Source: Pseudomonas sp. St316 (GTDB taxonomy: Bacteria > Pseudomonadota > Gammaproteobacteria > Pseudomonadales > Pseudomonadaceae). From it: a stretch of 64,000 nt of DNA. A model generated the notes under the pieces. That model was not told the origin of the DNA and made no database searches. It saw nothing but the letters and a program-made list of their open reading frames with translations. This document shows, in pieces, positions 19,842-29,948 of the stretch (the first letter of the stretch is position 1; each line of letters opens with the position of its first letter). The stretch lies in NCBI RefSeq assembly GCF_018325905.1, contig NZ_AP021901.1, positions 4,650,001 to 4,714,000 of the forward strand, given 5' to 3'. The position numbers and the translations under genes were made by a program.

Positions 19842-21308
19842 ATGATCAAATCTTTGCGTCCACTGCTTCTGGCCAGCCTTCTTCTTCCCCTGGCCCTCCC
19901 TGTCACCAGCCACGCCGCCACGATCAACACCGCCCTGTCGCCCAACGTGCAAAAGGCCCTCAAGGCCAGCAAGCTGCAGGACGACGCCCTGTCCCTGGTG
20001 ATGGTGCCGCTCAACGGCCCCGGCACCCCGACCCTGCACAACGCCGACGTCTCGGTCAATCCAGCGTCCACCATGAAACTGGTGACTACCTACGCGGCCC
20101 TGGAAATGCTCGGCCCCAATCACCAGTGGAAAACCGAGTTCTACACCGACGGCACCCTCAGCGGCGGGATCCTCAACGGCAACCTGTACCTCAAGGGCGG
20201 CGGCGACCCCAAGCTGAACATGGAAAAACTCTGGCTGCTGATGCGCGACCTGCGAGCCAACGGCGTACAGCAGGTCACTGGCGACCTGGTGCTGGACCGC
20301 AGCTTCTTCATCCAGCCGCAACTGCCCGAGTTCAACGACGACGGCAACGACGAAAACAAACCGTTCCTGGTCAAGCCCGACTCGCTGCTGGTCAACCTCA
20401 AGGCCCTGCGCTTCGTCGCCCGCAATGACGGCGGCCGGGTGCTGGTGTCGGTGGAGCCGCCGATTGCGAGCATTCGCATCGACAATCAGGTCAAGGCCGT
20501 CAACTCCAAGCAATGCGCCGGCGGCGTGCGCTACAACCCGGTGGCCCAGGCGGACGGCAGCGTGACGGTGACCGTCGGCGGCCAGCTCGGTGACGGTTGC
20601 AGCTCCCAGACCTACCTGTCGCTGCTGGACCATGCTACCTACACCGCCGGGGCGGTGCGGGCGATCTGGAAAGAGCTGGGCGGCAGCATTCAGGGCAAGG
20701 ACCGCCTGGCCGCGACCCCGAGCAACGCCAAGGTCCTGGCCCGGGCATTCTCCCCGGACCTGGCGGAGATCATCCGCGACATCAACAAATACAGTAACAA
20801 CACCATGGCCCAGCAGCTGTTCCTGAGCCTTGGCGCGCAGTTCCGTAACGACGCCGACGGCGACGACGCCAAGGCCGCGCAACGGGTCGTGCGCCAGTGG
20901 TTGGCCAAGAAAGGCATCACCGCGCCGCACCTGGTGATGGAGAACGGCTCCGGCCTGTCCCGCGCCGAACGGGTCAGCGCCCGGGAAATGGCAGCCATGC
21001 TGCAAGCCGCCTGGCGCAGCCCGTATGCGGCGGAGTACATCAGCTCGATGCCGATTGCCGGCACCGACGGCACCATGCGCAAACGCCTGAAGACCACCGC
21101 CATGGCCGGCGAAGCCCACGTCAAGACCGGCACCCTGAACACCGTCCGCGCCATCGCCGGCTTCAGCCGTGACATCAACGGCAACACTTGGGTCGTGGTA
21201 GCGATCCTCAACGATCCAAAGCCCTGGGGCGCTTCGTCGGTGCTGGACCAGGTGCTCCTGGACCTGTACCGCCAGCCGAAACTGCCGCAGACGGCTTCGG
21301 TGCTCTAA
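19842..21308 (+). CDS. dacB: D-alanyl-D-alanine carboxypeptidase/endopeptidase (PBP4)
   Basis: Periplasmic penicillin-binding protein of class C that trims or cross-cuts peptidoglycan stem peptides. The 488-residue product has a Sec signal peptide (LRPLLLASLLLPLALPVTSHA, of which about residues 4-24 form the hydrophobic core and cleavage site) and all three active-site motifs: STMK near residue 71, SNN near residue 313 and KTGT near residue 429. The large insertion between the first and second motifs is typical of PBP4. It is a single gene divergent from yggL, followed by a REP cluster. Confidence 0.94.
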   Translation: MIKSLRPLLLASLLLPLALPVTSHAATINTALSPNVQKALKASKLQDDALSLVMVPLNGPGTPTLHNADVSVNPASTMKLVTTYAALEMLGPNHQWKTEFYTDGTLSGGILNGNLYLKGGGDPKLNMEKLWLLMRDLRANGVQQVTGDLVLDRSFFIQPQLPEFNDDGNDENKPFLVKPDSLLVNLKALRFVARNDGGRVLVSVEPPIASIRIDNQVKAVNSKQCAGGVRYNPVAQADGSVTVTVGGQLGDGCSSQTYLSLLDHATYTAGAVRAIWKELGGSIQGKDRLAATPSNAKVLARAFSPDLAEIIRDINKYSNNTMAQQLFLSLGAQFRNDADGDDAKAAQRVVRQWLAKKGITAPHLVMENGSGLSRAERVSAREMAAMLQAAWRSPYAAEYISSMPIAGTDGTMRKRLKTTAMAGEAHVKTGTLNTVRAIAGFSRDINGNTWVVVAILNDPKPWGASSVLDQVLLDLYRQPKLPQTASVL

Positions 21309-21375
21309 GCCAGCAAGCCCAATGTGGGACGATTCGGTAGGTCAGCAGACATCGATGCTGAATGACACACCGCTA

Positions 21376-21533
21376 TCGCGAGCAAGCTCGCTCCCACATT
21401 GGGTCGGCTTCGTACACGAGTTTTGTGCTTGCGGCAGATCAAGTGTGGGAGCGAGCTTGCTCGCGATAGCGCCAGGTCAATCGATGAAGAGGCTGAGTGT
21501 TACGACCCTATCGCGAGCAGGCTCGCTCCCACA
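21376..21533. repeat. Cluster of three REP copies
   Basis: REPs at 21376-21398 (inverse), 21444-21466 (direct) and 21511-21533 (inverse, with a CAGG variant core) fill the dacB-cyclase gap. Both genes end here, so the cluster marks a convergent junction. Confidence 0.9.
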
Positions 21534-21551
21534 TTGGTTAGCCTGAAGCCT

Positions 21552-23935
21552 TTAGCCCAACTGCACCTCAACCCGATCCCGCCCGGCCTGCTTGGCCGCA
21601 TACACGCCCGAGTCGGCCCTTAGCAGCAACGCATCGGCGCCCTCCCCGGCGCGCCAGGTGGCGATACCGAAGCTGGCGGTGACAAACCCCACACCCTCGA
21701 TGGGCGCCGCCCGCAAGCCTTCCCACAGTTCCAATGCCAAGGTGTAGGCGCTGTCGCTGTCGGTATCCGGGCACAGCACCACGAACTCTTCGCCCCCCAG
21801 CCGGCAGAACACATCGGTGCGCCGCAATCGTTGGGCGACGCGCTGACAAACCGCCTGCAACACCCGGTCGCCCACTGCGTGGCCATGCTGGTCGTTGATG
21901 CGCTTGAAGTGGTCAATGTCGAGCATGATGACCGCCAACCCTCCGGAACCGCGCTCGACCCGAGCCATCTCCGAAGTCAGGCGTTCCTGGAAATAGCGGC
22001 GGTTGCGAATACCGGTCAGGGCGTCAGTCACGGACAGGGCCCGCAGCTCTTCTTCCACGCGCTTGAGGTCGGAAATATCCGAAATATAGCCGTGCCACAA
22101 CACCCCACCACCGGGGAGCTCCTCGGGCGTGGCCTCGCCGCGTACCCAGCGCAGGCCGCGCAAAGGCAGTTGCACCCGGTACTCTTCCCGCCACGGGCTC
22201 AAGGTGCGGGCCGAAGCACGAATCGACGCGCGGACGCGCGTGCTGTCCAACGGGTGAATGCGCGAGAAAATCGCCTCGGCGTTCTGCACCAGCACATCGG
22301 GTTCCAATTCATAGATGTCGCGAATGCCGTCGCTGGCATAGATCACGCTGAAGCGACCGTTGAAATCCATTCTGAACTGGTAGATTCCCCGGGCACGTGG
22401 GCACTGAGCTTTTTCAGCAACAGGTCACGGGCAGCCAATGCTTCGTGGACGCGCTTGCGTTCGGTGATGTCGATGCAGATCGCCAGGTGCCCGATCCACA
22501 ACCCCTGGTCATCAAGCATCGGCGTGGCGAGCATGTTCACGGTCAGGTGGCTGCCATCGCGGCGCACCAGGGTCCACTCCCGCGCCTGTTGCCCGCCCTG
22601 CTCGCCGCCCTCGAGCAGCATCGCGTGGCACGTCGGAATCGGCTTGCCAAAGCGCGCGCCGAGCTGGGCGGCGCGGGCCTGGAGTTCACGCGGTACATGC
22701 AGGCATTCCAGGGTCATGCTCTGCAGGACCTCGCAGCTCTGGTAGCCGAGCATCTGTTCGGCGCCAGCGTTGAAGGTGGTGATGACACCGCGCAGGTCAG
22801 TGGCGATGATCGCGACCTGGGTCGCGGCATCCAGTACACCGCGCAACTGGCCATGGGTACCGCGCAGCTCCTGCTCCCGGGCGCGCAATTCACGGGTGCG
22901 TTGCTCTACCAGTTTCAAGGCCCGCTGCCGCTGGCTGACCAGTACATAGAGCAAGGCGCTGAGCAGCAGGCTGAGCAAACCGCCGAGTATCACCATGCTG
23001 GTGACCGAAGAATGATTGGTGGACAGGAACACCCGGCTGGGCCGCAACTCCACCCGGTAGTCGCGATCGGCCAGGCGCAACAGGCGAGTTGCCGACAAAT
23101 CGCTACGGCCTGGTGGGTTGTGGGATTCGAACAGCGCCTCCTCCGCGTTTTCGCTAGACAGGTCCATGACACGCATCGACAGATTATCGTGACCGGACGC
23201 TGGCAGCCCGTCACCCGCCAGTTGGCGCATGCTGATGGCCGCCATCACGTACCCGAACGGTTCGCTGGCCGATTCCCGGGTGACCGGCGCGACCAACAGT
23301 ACACCCCGGGCAAATACCGGGTCGGCGCCCATCAGGTCCAATGGCTGCGAAACTACCAGGCCGCCTCTCTGGCGGGCCCGCTCAACGGTCGCACGGCGCA
23401 AGGGTTCGGAAAGCAGGTCCAGGCCCAGCGGTGTCCCGTAGGAAGTCTGGCTCTGGATGTAGCGCAGCGGTGCGTATTCATCCCGTTCGGCGGCCTGTCG
23501 CAGGCCACCGCGACCGTCCGGCTCACGGATCGTGAATTGAGTGGCCCCTTCGGCTTGCGCTTGTTGTTCGAACGATTGCCGTTCGTCGCGCAGCACCCTG
23601 GGCACCCAGGCGAAGGCCCGGGTACGGCGCAATAGCACGTCAGCGTAACCACGGAATTCGTTGTTGGAGACATCTTCGGAGTTGGCAAAGAAACGCCTGA
23701 GGCTGTCGAGGCGTTGCTCCTGGTCCTGGAAATGTTCCTCGATGCGGCTGAAACGTTCCTCGGCTTGCAGCTCGAAGCGCTGGTGCAATTGCTGATTGGA
23801 CAGGCTCATCATCGCCCAGGCCAGCAACCCGGTCAGGAACAGACCGGCCAGCAGGACCAGCGAAGCGACCAGCCAGGCCGACACATCTTCGCTGATAAAG
23901 CCCAGGATCCTGGGACGCACCTGATGCAATGCCAT
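21552..23935 (-). pseudogene. Diguanylate cyclase (CHASE-PAS-PAS-GGDEF) broken by a -1 frameshift
   Basis: Membrane sensor expected to make cyclic di-GMP. The 5' part (23935-22343) encodes a membrane segment near residue 25, a CHASE-like periplasmic domain, a second membrane segment (MVILGGLLSLLLSALLYVLV, about residues 320-340) and a first PAS domain ending near residue 510. The rest (to 21552) lies in another frame: a second PAS, then a GGDEF domain with intact RLGGEEF active site and an RRTD inhibitory site five residues before it. One missing G in the run at 22387-22390 accounts for the break: restoring it joins HVPG to IYQFRMDFNGRF and gives 794 residues. It may be a true mutation, phase variation or a sequencing error. 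Confidence 0.85.
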
Positions 23936-24078
23936 AAATACAACCCAGAAAGGAACCAGGCATAGGTACAGCCCTGGACACAGCCTAAGTTATAGCTATT
24001 CGCCACCACTTTGACCAGTCCCCAAATGAGGCTAGAAGCCTTGAATTACAAGGCTTCGTGGATCCAATCAGCCCCGAC

Positions 24079-26349
24079 TCAACGCGCCATGATCTTCCAG
24101 GCGCGGTGGATCTTGCCGTTGCGGGCGAAATCCGGATCGATCGTCTTGGCGGTGATCTCTTCCACCGCATAACGCTCGCCAAGGTTGTCCTCGAGCTGGA
24201 ACTTGCGGAAGTTGTTGGAGAAATACAGCACACCACCCGGCGCCAGGCGCGCCATGGCCAGGTCCAGCAACTGCACATGGTCGCGCTGCACGTCGAACAC
24301 GCCTTCCATGCGTTTGGAGTTGGAGAAGGTCGGCGGATCGATGAAGATCAGGTCGTACTCGTCACGACTGGCTTCAAGCCAGGCCATCACGTCGCCCTGC
24401 TCCAGGCGGTTCTTGTCCGAAAAACCATTGAGCGACAGGTTGCGCCGCGCCCAGTCCAGGTAGGTCTTGGACAGGTCGACGCTGGTGGTACTGCGTGCCC
24501 CACCCTTGGCAGCGTGGACGCTGGCGGTCGCGGTGTAGCAGAACAGGTTGAGGAAACGCTTGCCGGCCGCCTCTTTCTGGATCCGCAGGCGCATCGGCCG
24601 ATGATCGAGAAACAGCCCTGTGTCCAGGTAGTCGGTGAGGTTGACCAGCAGCTTCACGCCACCTTCGTTGACCTCGGTGAACTTGCCCTGGGCGCTCTGA
24701 CGCTCGTACTGTTTGGTGCCGCTCTGGCGCTCGCGACGCTTGATCACCACGCGGCTCTTGTCCACGTTCAGCGCCTGGGGAATCGCCGCCAGGGCGTCGA
24801 ACAGCCGGGCCGAGGCTTTTTCCGGGTCGATGGACTTCGGCGCGACGTATTCCTGGACGTGCACCCAGTCGTGGTACAGGTCGATGGCCATGGAATATTC
24901 CGGCATGTCGGCATCGTAGACCCGATAGCAGTCCACGCCTTCACGCTTGGCCCACTTACTCAGCAACTTGAGGTTTTTTTGCAGGCGATTGGCGAACATC
25001 TGTCCACCTTCGCTCAACCGTGCCTGCTCGACCACAGGGGCTGGCGCCGGTGCCGGCTTGATCGGGTTGCCATTCTTGTTGTACTGGCGCTCTTGCGGTA
25101 CTTCCGGGGCCTGATCGTAGGCGGCCTGCTCACGTTCGGCCTGGCGCTGTTCCGGGGTGCGACGTTCGCCGGTGACGAACTGGTCCGGCAATACCTTGAT
25201 CAGCAGCAACTTGCACGGCAAGGCGCCGTTCCAGAACGAATACTGCTTGTGACTGCGAATGCCCATGCGCTTGCCCAGGTCCGGCGCGCCGGTGAACACC
25301 GCCGCCTCCCAGTTCAGGCAGGCCTGGCGCAGGCGCTCGCCCAGATTCTGGTAGAGGTAAAGCAGGCTGGCTTCATCACCCAGGCGCTCGCCGTACGGCG
25401 GGTTGCAGATCACCAGGCCCTTCTGGTTCTGGTCTGGACGTGGCTCGAAGGTGGCGACTTCGCCTTGATAGATCTTGATCCACTCGCTCAGGCCAGCACG
25501 TTCGACGTTGTTGCGGCCCGGCTGGATCAGCCGTGGGTCGGCTTCGTAGCCGCGAATCCACAACGGTGGCTTGGCCAGACCGGCGGCGGCGCGCTCGCTG
25601 GCCTCTTCGTGGAGCTTCTTCCACAGCGCCGGCACGTGGCCGAGCCAGGCGGTGAAGCCCCACTGCTGGCGACGCAGGTTCGGCGCCATGTCGGCGGCGA
25701 TCATCCCGGCTTCCACCAGGAACGTGCCCACGCCGCACATCGGGTCGGCCAGCGCCCCGCCTTCAGCGGCAATGCGCGGCCAACCGGCGCGGATCAGGAT
25801 CGCGGCGGCGAGGTTTTCCTTCAGCGGCGCGGCGCCTTGCTGCAGGCGATAACCGCGCTGGTGCAGGCTGTGGCCGGAGAGGTCGAGGGAGAGGATCGCT
25901 TCGCCGCGGTCCAGGCGCAGGTGGATGCGCAGGTCCGGGTTGAGCTTGTCGATGGACGGTCGCTCGCCCGATGGCGTGCGCAGCTTGTCGACGATGGCGT
26001 CCTTGACTTTCAAGGCGCCGAAATGGGTGTTGTCGATGCCCGAGCCGTGGCCGCTGAACTCCACTGCCAGGGTGCCATCGGCCAGCATGTGGTCTTGCCA
26101 GTCGACGTCCAGCACGCCGTGGTACAGGTCTTCGGCGTCCTTCATCGGGAAGCGCTTGAGCACCAACAGCACACGGTTGGCCAGGCGCGACCACAGGCAC
26201 AGGCGATAGGCCGTTTCCATGTCGGCCATGCCGCGCACGGCGGAGGTGTGCTCGCGCGCTTCTTCAAGGCCAAGCCCGACGGCTTCCTCGATGAGCAGGC
26301 CTTCAAGACCCTTGGGGCAAGTGAGGAAGAGTTCGAAACGATCGGACAT
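24079..26349 (-). CDS. rlmKL: 23S rRNA (guanine 2445-N2 / 2069-N7) methyltransferase RlmKL
   Basis: Fused two-domain rRNA methyltransferase that modifies G2445 and G2069 of 23S rRNA. The 756-residue product has an N-terminal THUMP region, a first methyltransferase domain with DPMCGVGTFLVEA near residue 200 and the N6/N2-methylase motif NPPYGERLG near residue 315, and a second methyltransferase domain with LFCYTATASVHAAKGG (about residue 605) and DPPTFSNSK near 670. Both active regions look intact. It is divergent from rmf, so two ribosome-related genes share one 531-bp intergenic region. Confidence 0.95.
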   Translation of the reverse strand: MSDRFELFLTCPKGLEGLLIEEAVGLGLEEAREHTSAVRGMADMETAYRLCLWSRLANRVLLVLKRFPMKDAEDLYHGVLDVDWQDHMLADGTLAVEFSGHGSGIDNTHFGALKVKDAIVDKLRTPSGERPSIDKLNPDLRIHLRLDRGEAILSLDLSGHSLHQRGYRLQQGAAPLKENLAAAILIRAGWPRIAAEGGALADPMCGVGTFLVEAGMIAADMAPNLRRQQWGFTAWLGHVPALWKKLHEEASERAAAGLAKPPLWIRGYEADPRLIQPGRNNVERAGLSEWIKIYQGEVATFEPRPDQNQKGLVICNPPYGERLGDEASLLYLYQNLGERLRQACLNWEAAVFTGAPDLGKRMGIRSHKQYSFWNGALPCKLLLIKVLPDQFVTGERRTPEQRQAEREQAAYDQAPEVPQERQYNKNGNPIKPAPAPAPVVEQARLSEGGQMFANRLQKNLKLLSKWAKREGVDCYRVYDADMPEYSMAIDLYHDWVHVQEYVAPKSIDPEKASARLFDALAAIPQALNVDKSRVVIKRRERQSGTKQYERQSAQGKFTEVNEGGVKLLVNLTDYLDTGLFLDHRPMRLRIQKEAAGKRFLNLFCYTATASVHAAKGGARSTTSVDLSKTYLDWARRNLSLNGFSDKNRLEQGDVMAWLEASRDEYDLIFIDPPTFSNSKRMEGVFDVQRDHVQLLDLAMARLAPGGVLYFSNNFRKFQLEDNLGERYAVEEITAKTIDPDFARNGKIHRAWKIMAR

Positions 26350-26749
26350 GGGAGTTCCAGAGCCTTTGGCTTAGTGGACCGGGCAACGCATTGCCGGGCC
26401 GGGTTCAATCAGGTGCTTTTCTCAAGAGCACCCGCGTGGCACGAAAGTGTGCCGTACCACCCTCGCCGCTCAGGTTAAAAGAGCTTAGATGCGAAGGCAG
26501 AAAAAAAATTCTGTGCGACAAATTGTAAAAACTCGACCCTTTCGTCGAATAGTACCCGAGTGCAACAGGGGGACATTCTCATTCGAGAAAAGGCCGCCCT
26601 GTTTGGCGCAGGGCCGATCATACAGGGGTCTTGCTCAAAAGCGGTCAACGAACATCAAGTTACTTATCGCCCTAACATCTTTATTGTTACGTGCTTATGA
26701 CAAAACGATCATTCCATCCCTGTGACGCTTTGGTTAGAACTCAACACAG
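26350..26749. other. rlmKL-rmf divergent intergenic region, proximal part
   Basis: Non-coding and AT-richer than its surroundings. It contains a hairpin-capable GGTGCT..AGCACC stretch near 26412 and a GGCAC-N6-GTGCC palindrome near 26437. Promoters for both genes should lie here, but I cannot place a -35/-10 pair with confidence. Confidence 0.4.
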
Positions 26750-26843
26750 GTTGACGTCGCAACGGCGTCAACACCTCGGCTCGTCACGCCGGCAACGAGC
26801 CACCAACGGCAGAATGATTCTGCCCCGGCCTCGATAGAGGCCG
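26750..26843 (+). ncRNA. Structured rmf leader (four consecutive stem-loops)
   Basis: Four adjacent stem-loops, each with a 7-bp stem, precede rmf: GTTGACG/CGTCAAC (26750-26772), GGCTCGT/ACGAGCC (26778-26801), GGCAGAA/TTCTGCC (26808-26824) and CGGCCTC/GAGGCCG around GATA (26826-26843). The last ends 37 bp before the start codon. A conserved RNA element upstream of rmf in pseudomonads (the rmf RNA motif of comparative RNA screens) is known, and this is very likely that element. Its ligand or role is not established from the sequence. Confidence 0.75.
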
Positions 26844-26880
26844 ACGCTAAGTAACAGTCAACAAGTGAGGGCAACACCCT

Positions 26881-27096
26881 ATGAGAAGACTTAAGCGTGA
26901 TCCGTTGGAAAGAGCATTTTTACGTGGTTACCAATATGGCGTTGGTGGTAAATCCCGTGAGCTTTGCCCCTTTACTCTACCGTCGGTACGTCAAGCCTGG
27001 ATCAATGGCTGGCGAGAAGGACGCGGCGACAACTGGGACGGTATGACCGGCACTGCGGGTATCCATAGACTCAACGAACTTCACGCCGTCGGCTGA
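26881..27096 (+). CDS. rmf: Ribosome modulation factor
   Basis: Small basic protein that dimerises 70S ribosomes into inactive 100S particles in stationary phase. The 71-residue product begins MRRLKRDPLERAFLRGY and contains CPFTLPSVRQAWINGWREGR, the conserved RMF core. It is slightly longer than the 55-residue E. coli protein because of a C-terminal extension. GAGGG precedes the ATG. It is a single gene with a structured leader and its own terminator. Confidence 0.96.
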   Translation: MRRLKRDPLERAFLRGYQYGVGGKSRELCPFTLPSVRQAWINGWREGRGDNWDGMTGTAGIHRLNELHAVG

Positions 27097-27187
27097 CACA
27101 GGGCTTAATACTCAAGAACTCGACAATTTGACATCCATATCGATTTAACCACGCACGTCCCATCCGGACGGCGGGCTACGGCCCAGG

Positions 27188-27211
27188 GGGCTCCTTCGAG
27201 GAGCCCTTTTT
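27188..27211 (+). terminator. Terminator of rmf
   Basis: GGGCTCCT and AGGAGCCC form an 8-bp stem around TCG, followed by five T. It lies 92 bp after the rmf stop. Confidence 0.9.
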
Positions 27212-27279
27212 AATGCCTGGGGTTTCTGAACACTGTGAATACCTGGACTGTAAACACTCTTGTGGGCGAGCCCACCTTT

Positions 27280-27366
27280 TGTGGGAGCAAGGCTTGCCCG
27301 CGATGAACACGACACGGTCTATCTGGAACCGAGGCGCCCGTATCGCGAGCAAGCTTTGCTCCCACA
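27280..27366. repeat. REPIN, variant type
   Basis: A left REP variant with GGAGCAAGGCTTGCCCGCGA (27280-27303) and an inverse copy with TCGCGAGCAAGCTTTGCTCC (27343-27366) lie between rmf and pyrD. The arms carry an extra base relative to the main family, like the pair near 60389. Confidence 0.85.
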
Positions 27367-27406
27367 AAAAAACCTGCTCGCCACAATAGAGCCGACCGCT
27401 CCTGAA

Positions 27407-28426
27407 TCAACCCAACGCCGCAATCGCATCCACCGACTCACGAATCAATGCCGGCCCCTTGTAGATAAAGCCCGAATAAATCTGCACCAGGCTCGCCCCT
27501 GCGGTGATCTTCTCGGCGGCATGCCGGCCTTCGGTAATCCCGCCCGCAGCGATGATCGGCAAACGCCCCGCCAATTCATCGGCCAGCACCTTCACGGTAT
27601 GAGTGCTCTTGTCACGCACCGGCGCTCCAGACAAGCCGCCCGCCTCGTCACCGTGCTCCAGCCCTTCAACGCCTTCGCGCCCCAGGGTCGTGTTGGTGGC
27701 GATCACCGCGTCCATGCCCGTATCGATCAGGGCCTGGGCCACCTGGATGGTCTCTTCGTCGGTCATGTCTGGCGCGATCTTGATCGCCAGTGGCACGTGC
27801 CGGCCGTGGGTCAACGCCAGCTCGGCACGACGCCGGGCCAGGTCGGCCAACAGTTGCTTGAGGGAATCACCGAATTGCAGGCTGCGCAGCCCCGGGGTAT
27901 TGGGGGAGCTGACGTTGACGGTCACGTAGCTGGCGTGGGCATAGACCTTGTCCAGGCAGATCAGGTAATCGTCGACGGCACGTTCCACCGGCGTGTCGAA
28001 GTTCTTGCCGATATTGATGCCCAGCACGCCCTTGTACTTGGCCGCGGCCACGCGGGCCAGCAGATGATCGACGCCCAAGTTGTTGAAGCCCATGCGGTTG
28101 ATGATCGCCTCGGCCTGCGGCAGGCGAAACAGCCGCGGCTTGGGGTTACCCGGCTGCGGCCGAGGGGTGACGGTGCCGATTTCGACGAAACCAAAACCCA
28201 ACTGGGCGAAACCATCGATGGCCGCGCCATTCTTGTCCAACCCCGCCGCCAACCCGACCGGGTTGGGGAATTCCAGTCCCATGACCGTCACCGGCAATTT
28301 CGCCGGGGCCTTGCACAACAAACCGTTGAGGCCCAAACGCCCGCCCGCGCCGATCAGGTCCAGGGACAGATCGTGGGAGGTTTCCGGGGAAAGTTTGAAC
28401 AGCAGCTCACGGGCCAGGGTGTACAT
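27407..28426 (-). CDS. pyrD: Dihydroorotate dehydrogenase (quinone), class 2
   Basis: Membrane-associated flavoenzyme oxidising dihydroorotate to orotate in pyrimidine synthesis. The 339-residue product starts [15 protein letters not shown] at 28426, and this N-terminal helix is the membrane-binding segment of class 2 enzymes. FMN-site motifs are visible: [13 protein letters not shown] near residue 60, NRMGFNN near 110, [11 protein letters not shown] near 170 with the catalytic serine, and AAGGI near 295. An upstream in-frame extension to 28552 is not conserved-looking. It marks the chromosomal border of the type III secretion island. Confidence 0.95.
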   Translation of the reverse strand: MYTLARELLFKLSPETSHDLSLDLIGAGGRLGLNGLLCKAPAKLPVTVMGLEFPNPVGLAAGLDKNGAAIDGFAQLGFGFVEIGTVTPRPQPGNPKPRLFRLPQAEAIINRMGFNNLGVDHLLARVAAAKYKGVLGINIGKNFDTPVERAVDDYLICLDKVYAHASYVTVNVSSPNTPGLRSLQFGDSLKQLLADLARRRAELALTHGRHVPLAIKIAPDMTDEETIQVAQALIDTGMDAVIATNTTLGREGVEGLEHGDEAGGLSGAPVRDKSTHTVKVLADELAGRLPIIAAGGITEGRHAAEKITAGASLVQIYSGFIYKGPALIRESVDAIAALG

Positions 28427-28483
28427 GGGTGGGTTTGACTCGTTTGAAGAAATGAGGCGCGGATTATAGCGGGGTGAAGGGAT

Positions 28484-28514
28484 GGGAGCGAGCGACCGAT
28501 GGTGGCCCGCTCCC
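28484..28514. other. Inverted repeat at the pyrD-island junction
   Basis: GGGAGCG and CGCTCCC form a 7-bp stem with a 17-bp loop in the short gap after the last island gene. It may be a factor-independent transcript end lacking a T-run, or an eroded REP, which shares GGGAGCG. Confidence 0.35.
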
Positions 28515-28523
28515 GGGCTTGAC

Positions 28524-29903
28524 TCAAGACGTGGTCGTTTCCTGCAGTGCATAAGTGTTGTTGGTTTGCTTCAGGTTGGCAAAGATCAGTGGGAAGTAAA
28601 GAAGCGCCACCATCATGGCGAAACAGCCATTGAGAATATGGCCTTGGGTATCCTCACCGTTCTCGCTGTTACTCAACCAGGCCGTTGCCGCCCCCATGAA
28701 CAGGCTGACAGCGTGACCAAACGAGAGGCGTGCCCCCGCAACATTCACAAATGCGTCGGCCAATTGAGTTCGGGTGGGCCACTGAACACCAGTGCGTACC
28801 TCCAGGGCCATTTGTTGTAACGATTCCGGATCGGAAAAGACTGAGTCCATTCCTCGCTGGGGTGAAAGCACATGCCAACTTTTGCAGGCAATCAAAGTCG
28901 CCACATCGGCTACCATGCCGAGCGCATTCAGCCCGGCTTGAATCGCGTCCGCGCCAAAATCGTGACCAAGCCCCTCGGCGGCCCTGGCAGGGCCACTCAA
29001 TGGCATGGCCTTACCCAATTCCGCCAGCGCAAATTGGCCTGCGCCATAAGCTGCGGCTGTAACCCCGGTTGCCACGGCGTTCGCGGGACCCGCGTTATCT
29101 TTCAAAGGGAAGAAGGCTTGAGCCACGGCCCTGGCCGTGATGTAGACGAGTCCGCCGGTCATCGTTGGGAAGAGCTTTGACGCTGCTCCCGTGAGAACGG
29201 CCCCGAGCGCGCTTCCCATCACAGCACTCGCCATGCATAGACACCCCAGCCTCGACTTCCAGCTCGCCTCCCCTGAAAACTCCCTACGGATGGCCCCCAT
29301 CAGCGTCAACGCTGGCCCCACCATCGCCACCGCAACGGCCGCCCACGCCCGGGAAGCCTCAGGTGTATCACCTTCGCGCATGGCGTTCTCGACGAGATAG
29401 CCGACGTACTGGCGCAAAGCGGTGGCCAACGCAATGATCATCCCTGTGTGCCCGGCGACATTCAGCAGATTGAGCCCGGGGCCCTTGGCGGCTTCGAGCA
29501 GTTCCATGCCTGCCTCGATCACAGCTTTCAAGCGACCTTCACTGCTGCCGTTGCCTGCGGCGCCTTCATCTATGAAGTTAAAAATCTCGTGTTGTTCAGG
29601 GCCGGGGGGCATTTTGCCCGTTTGGATGTAGCCTTCCATTTGGTCTTTGATAGTGTGAGCTGGCTCACCCAAATCGCCCGACAATCCCTCCAAAGAACAC
29701 TCTATCGCTCGACCTAGACGCGCAAAACCCGCAGTGACTTCCCTGTCTGTTCCTAGCGCAGTCACCGTCACTTCAATGCCCTCAACGTTTAACGGCACAA
29801 GATCAAGCGCGCCTGACTGCCTGGCCGAAGTGGTGTGTAGAGATGCAACGCTTCCATGCAACTGAGAAACAGCAAAGGTGTCATTTCCTCCCGCAATTTT
29901 CAT
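28524..29903 (-). CDS. Island-terminal multi-membrane-segment protein, candidate T3SS effector
   Basis: Product of 459 residues that I do not recognise. The first 125 residues are soluble with a Ser/Thr-rich N-terminus ([20 protein letters not shown]), as is common for secreted effectors. The remainder holds about six to seven hydrophobic, Ala/Gly-rich segments, for example [46 protein letters not shown] and [21 protein letters not shown] precedes the start. It is the last gene on the minus strand of the T3SS island, 45 bp after orgC, so it is probably co-transcribed with the prg/org genes. It may be a membrane-inserting effector, a third translocator or an inner-membrane accessory. Function is not assigned. 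Confidence 0.6.
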   Translation of the reverse strand: MKIAGGNDTFAVSQLHGSVASLHTTSARQSGALDLVPLNVEGIEVTVTALGTDREVTAGFARLGRAIECSLEGLSGDLGEPAHTIKDQMEGYIQTGKMPPGPEQHEIFNFIDEGAAGNGSSEGRLKAVIEAGMELLEAAKGPGLNLLNVAGHTGMIIALATALRQYVGYLVENAMREGDTPEASRAWAAVAVAMVGPALTLMGAIRREFSGEASWKSRLGCLCMASAVMGSALGAVLTGAASKLFPTMTGGLVYITARAVAQAFFPLKDNAGPANAVATGVTAAAYGAGQFALAELGKAMPLSGPARAAEGLGHDFGADAIQAGLNALGMVADVATLIACKSWHVLSPQRGMDSVFSDPESLQQMALEVRTGVQWPTRTQLADAFVNVAGARLSFGHAVSLFMGAATAWLSNSENGEDTQGHILNGCFAMMVALLYFPLIFANLKQTNNTYALQETTTS

Positions 29904-29948
29904 GGGTCTTTCTCCTGCTGGTTGTCGTTAAACTGCTCGGAGCGATTC

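Noticed and set aside
24058..26478. 806-codon open frame on the plus strand
   Set aside because: Antisense shadow of rlmKL, whose methyltransferase motifs are clear.
28427..28523. Integration site (att, tRNA or insertion sequence) at the island border
   Set aside because: I looked for direct repeats, a tRNA end or transposase remnants on both borders (also 54781-55025) and saw none.
28427..28552. N-terminal extension of PyrD
   Set aside because: The extension overlaps the end of the 459-residue island gene and places extra residues before the conserved N-terminal membrane helix.
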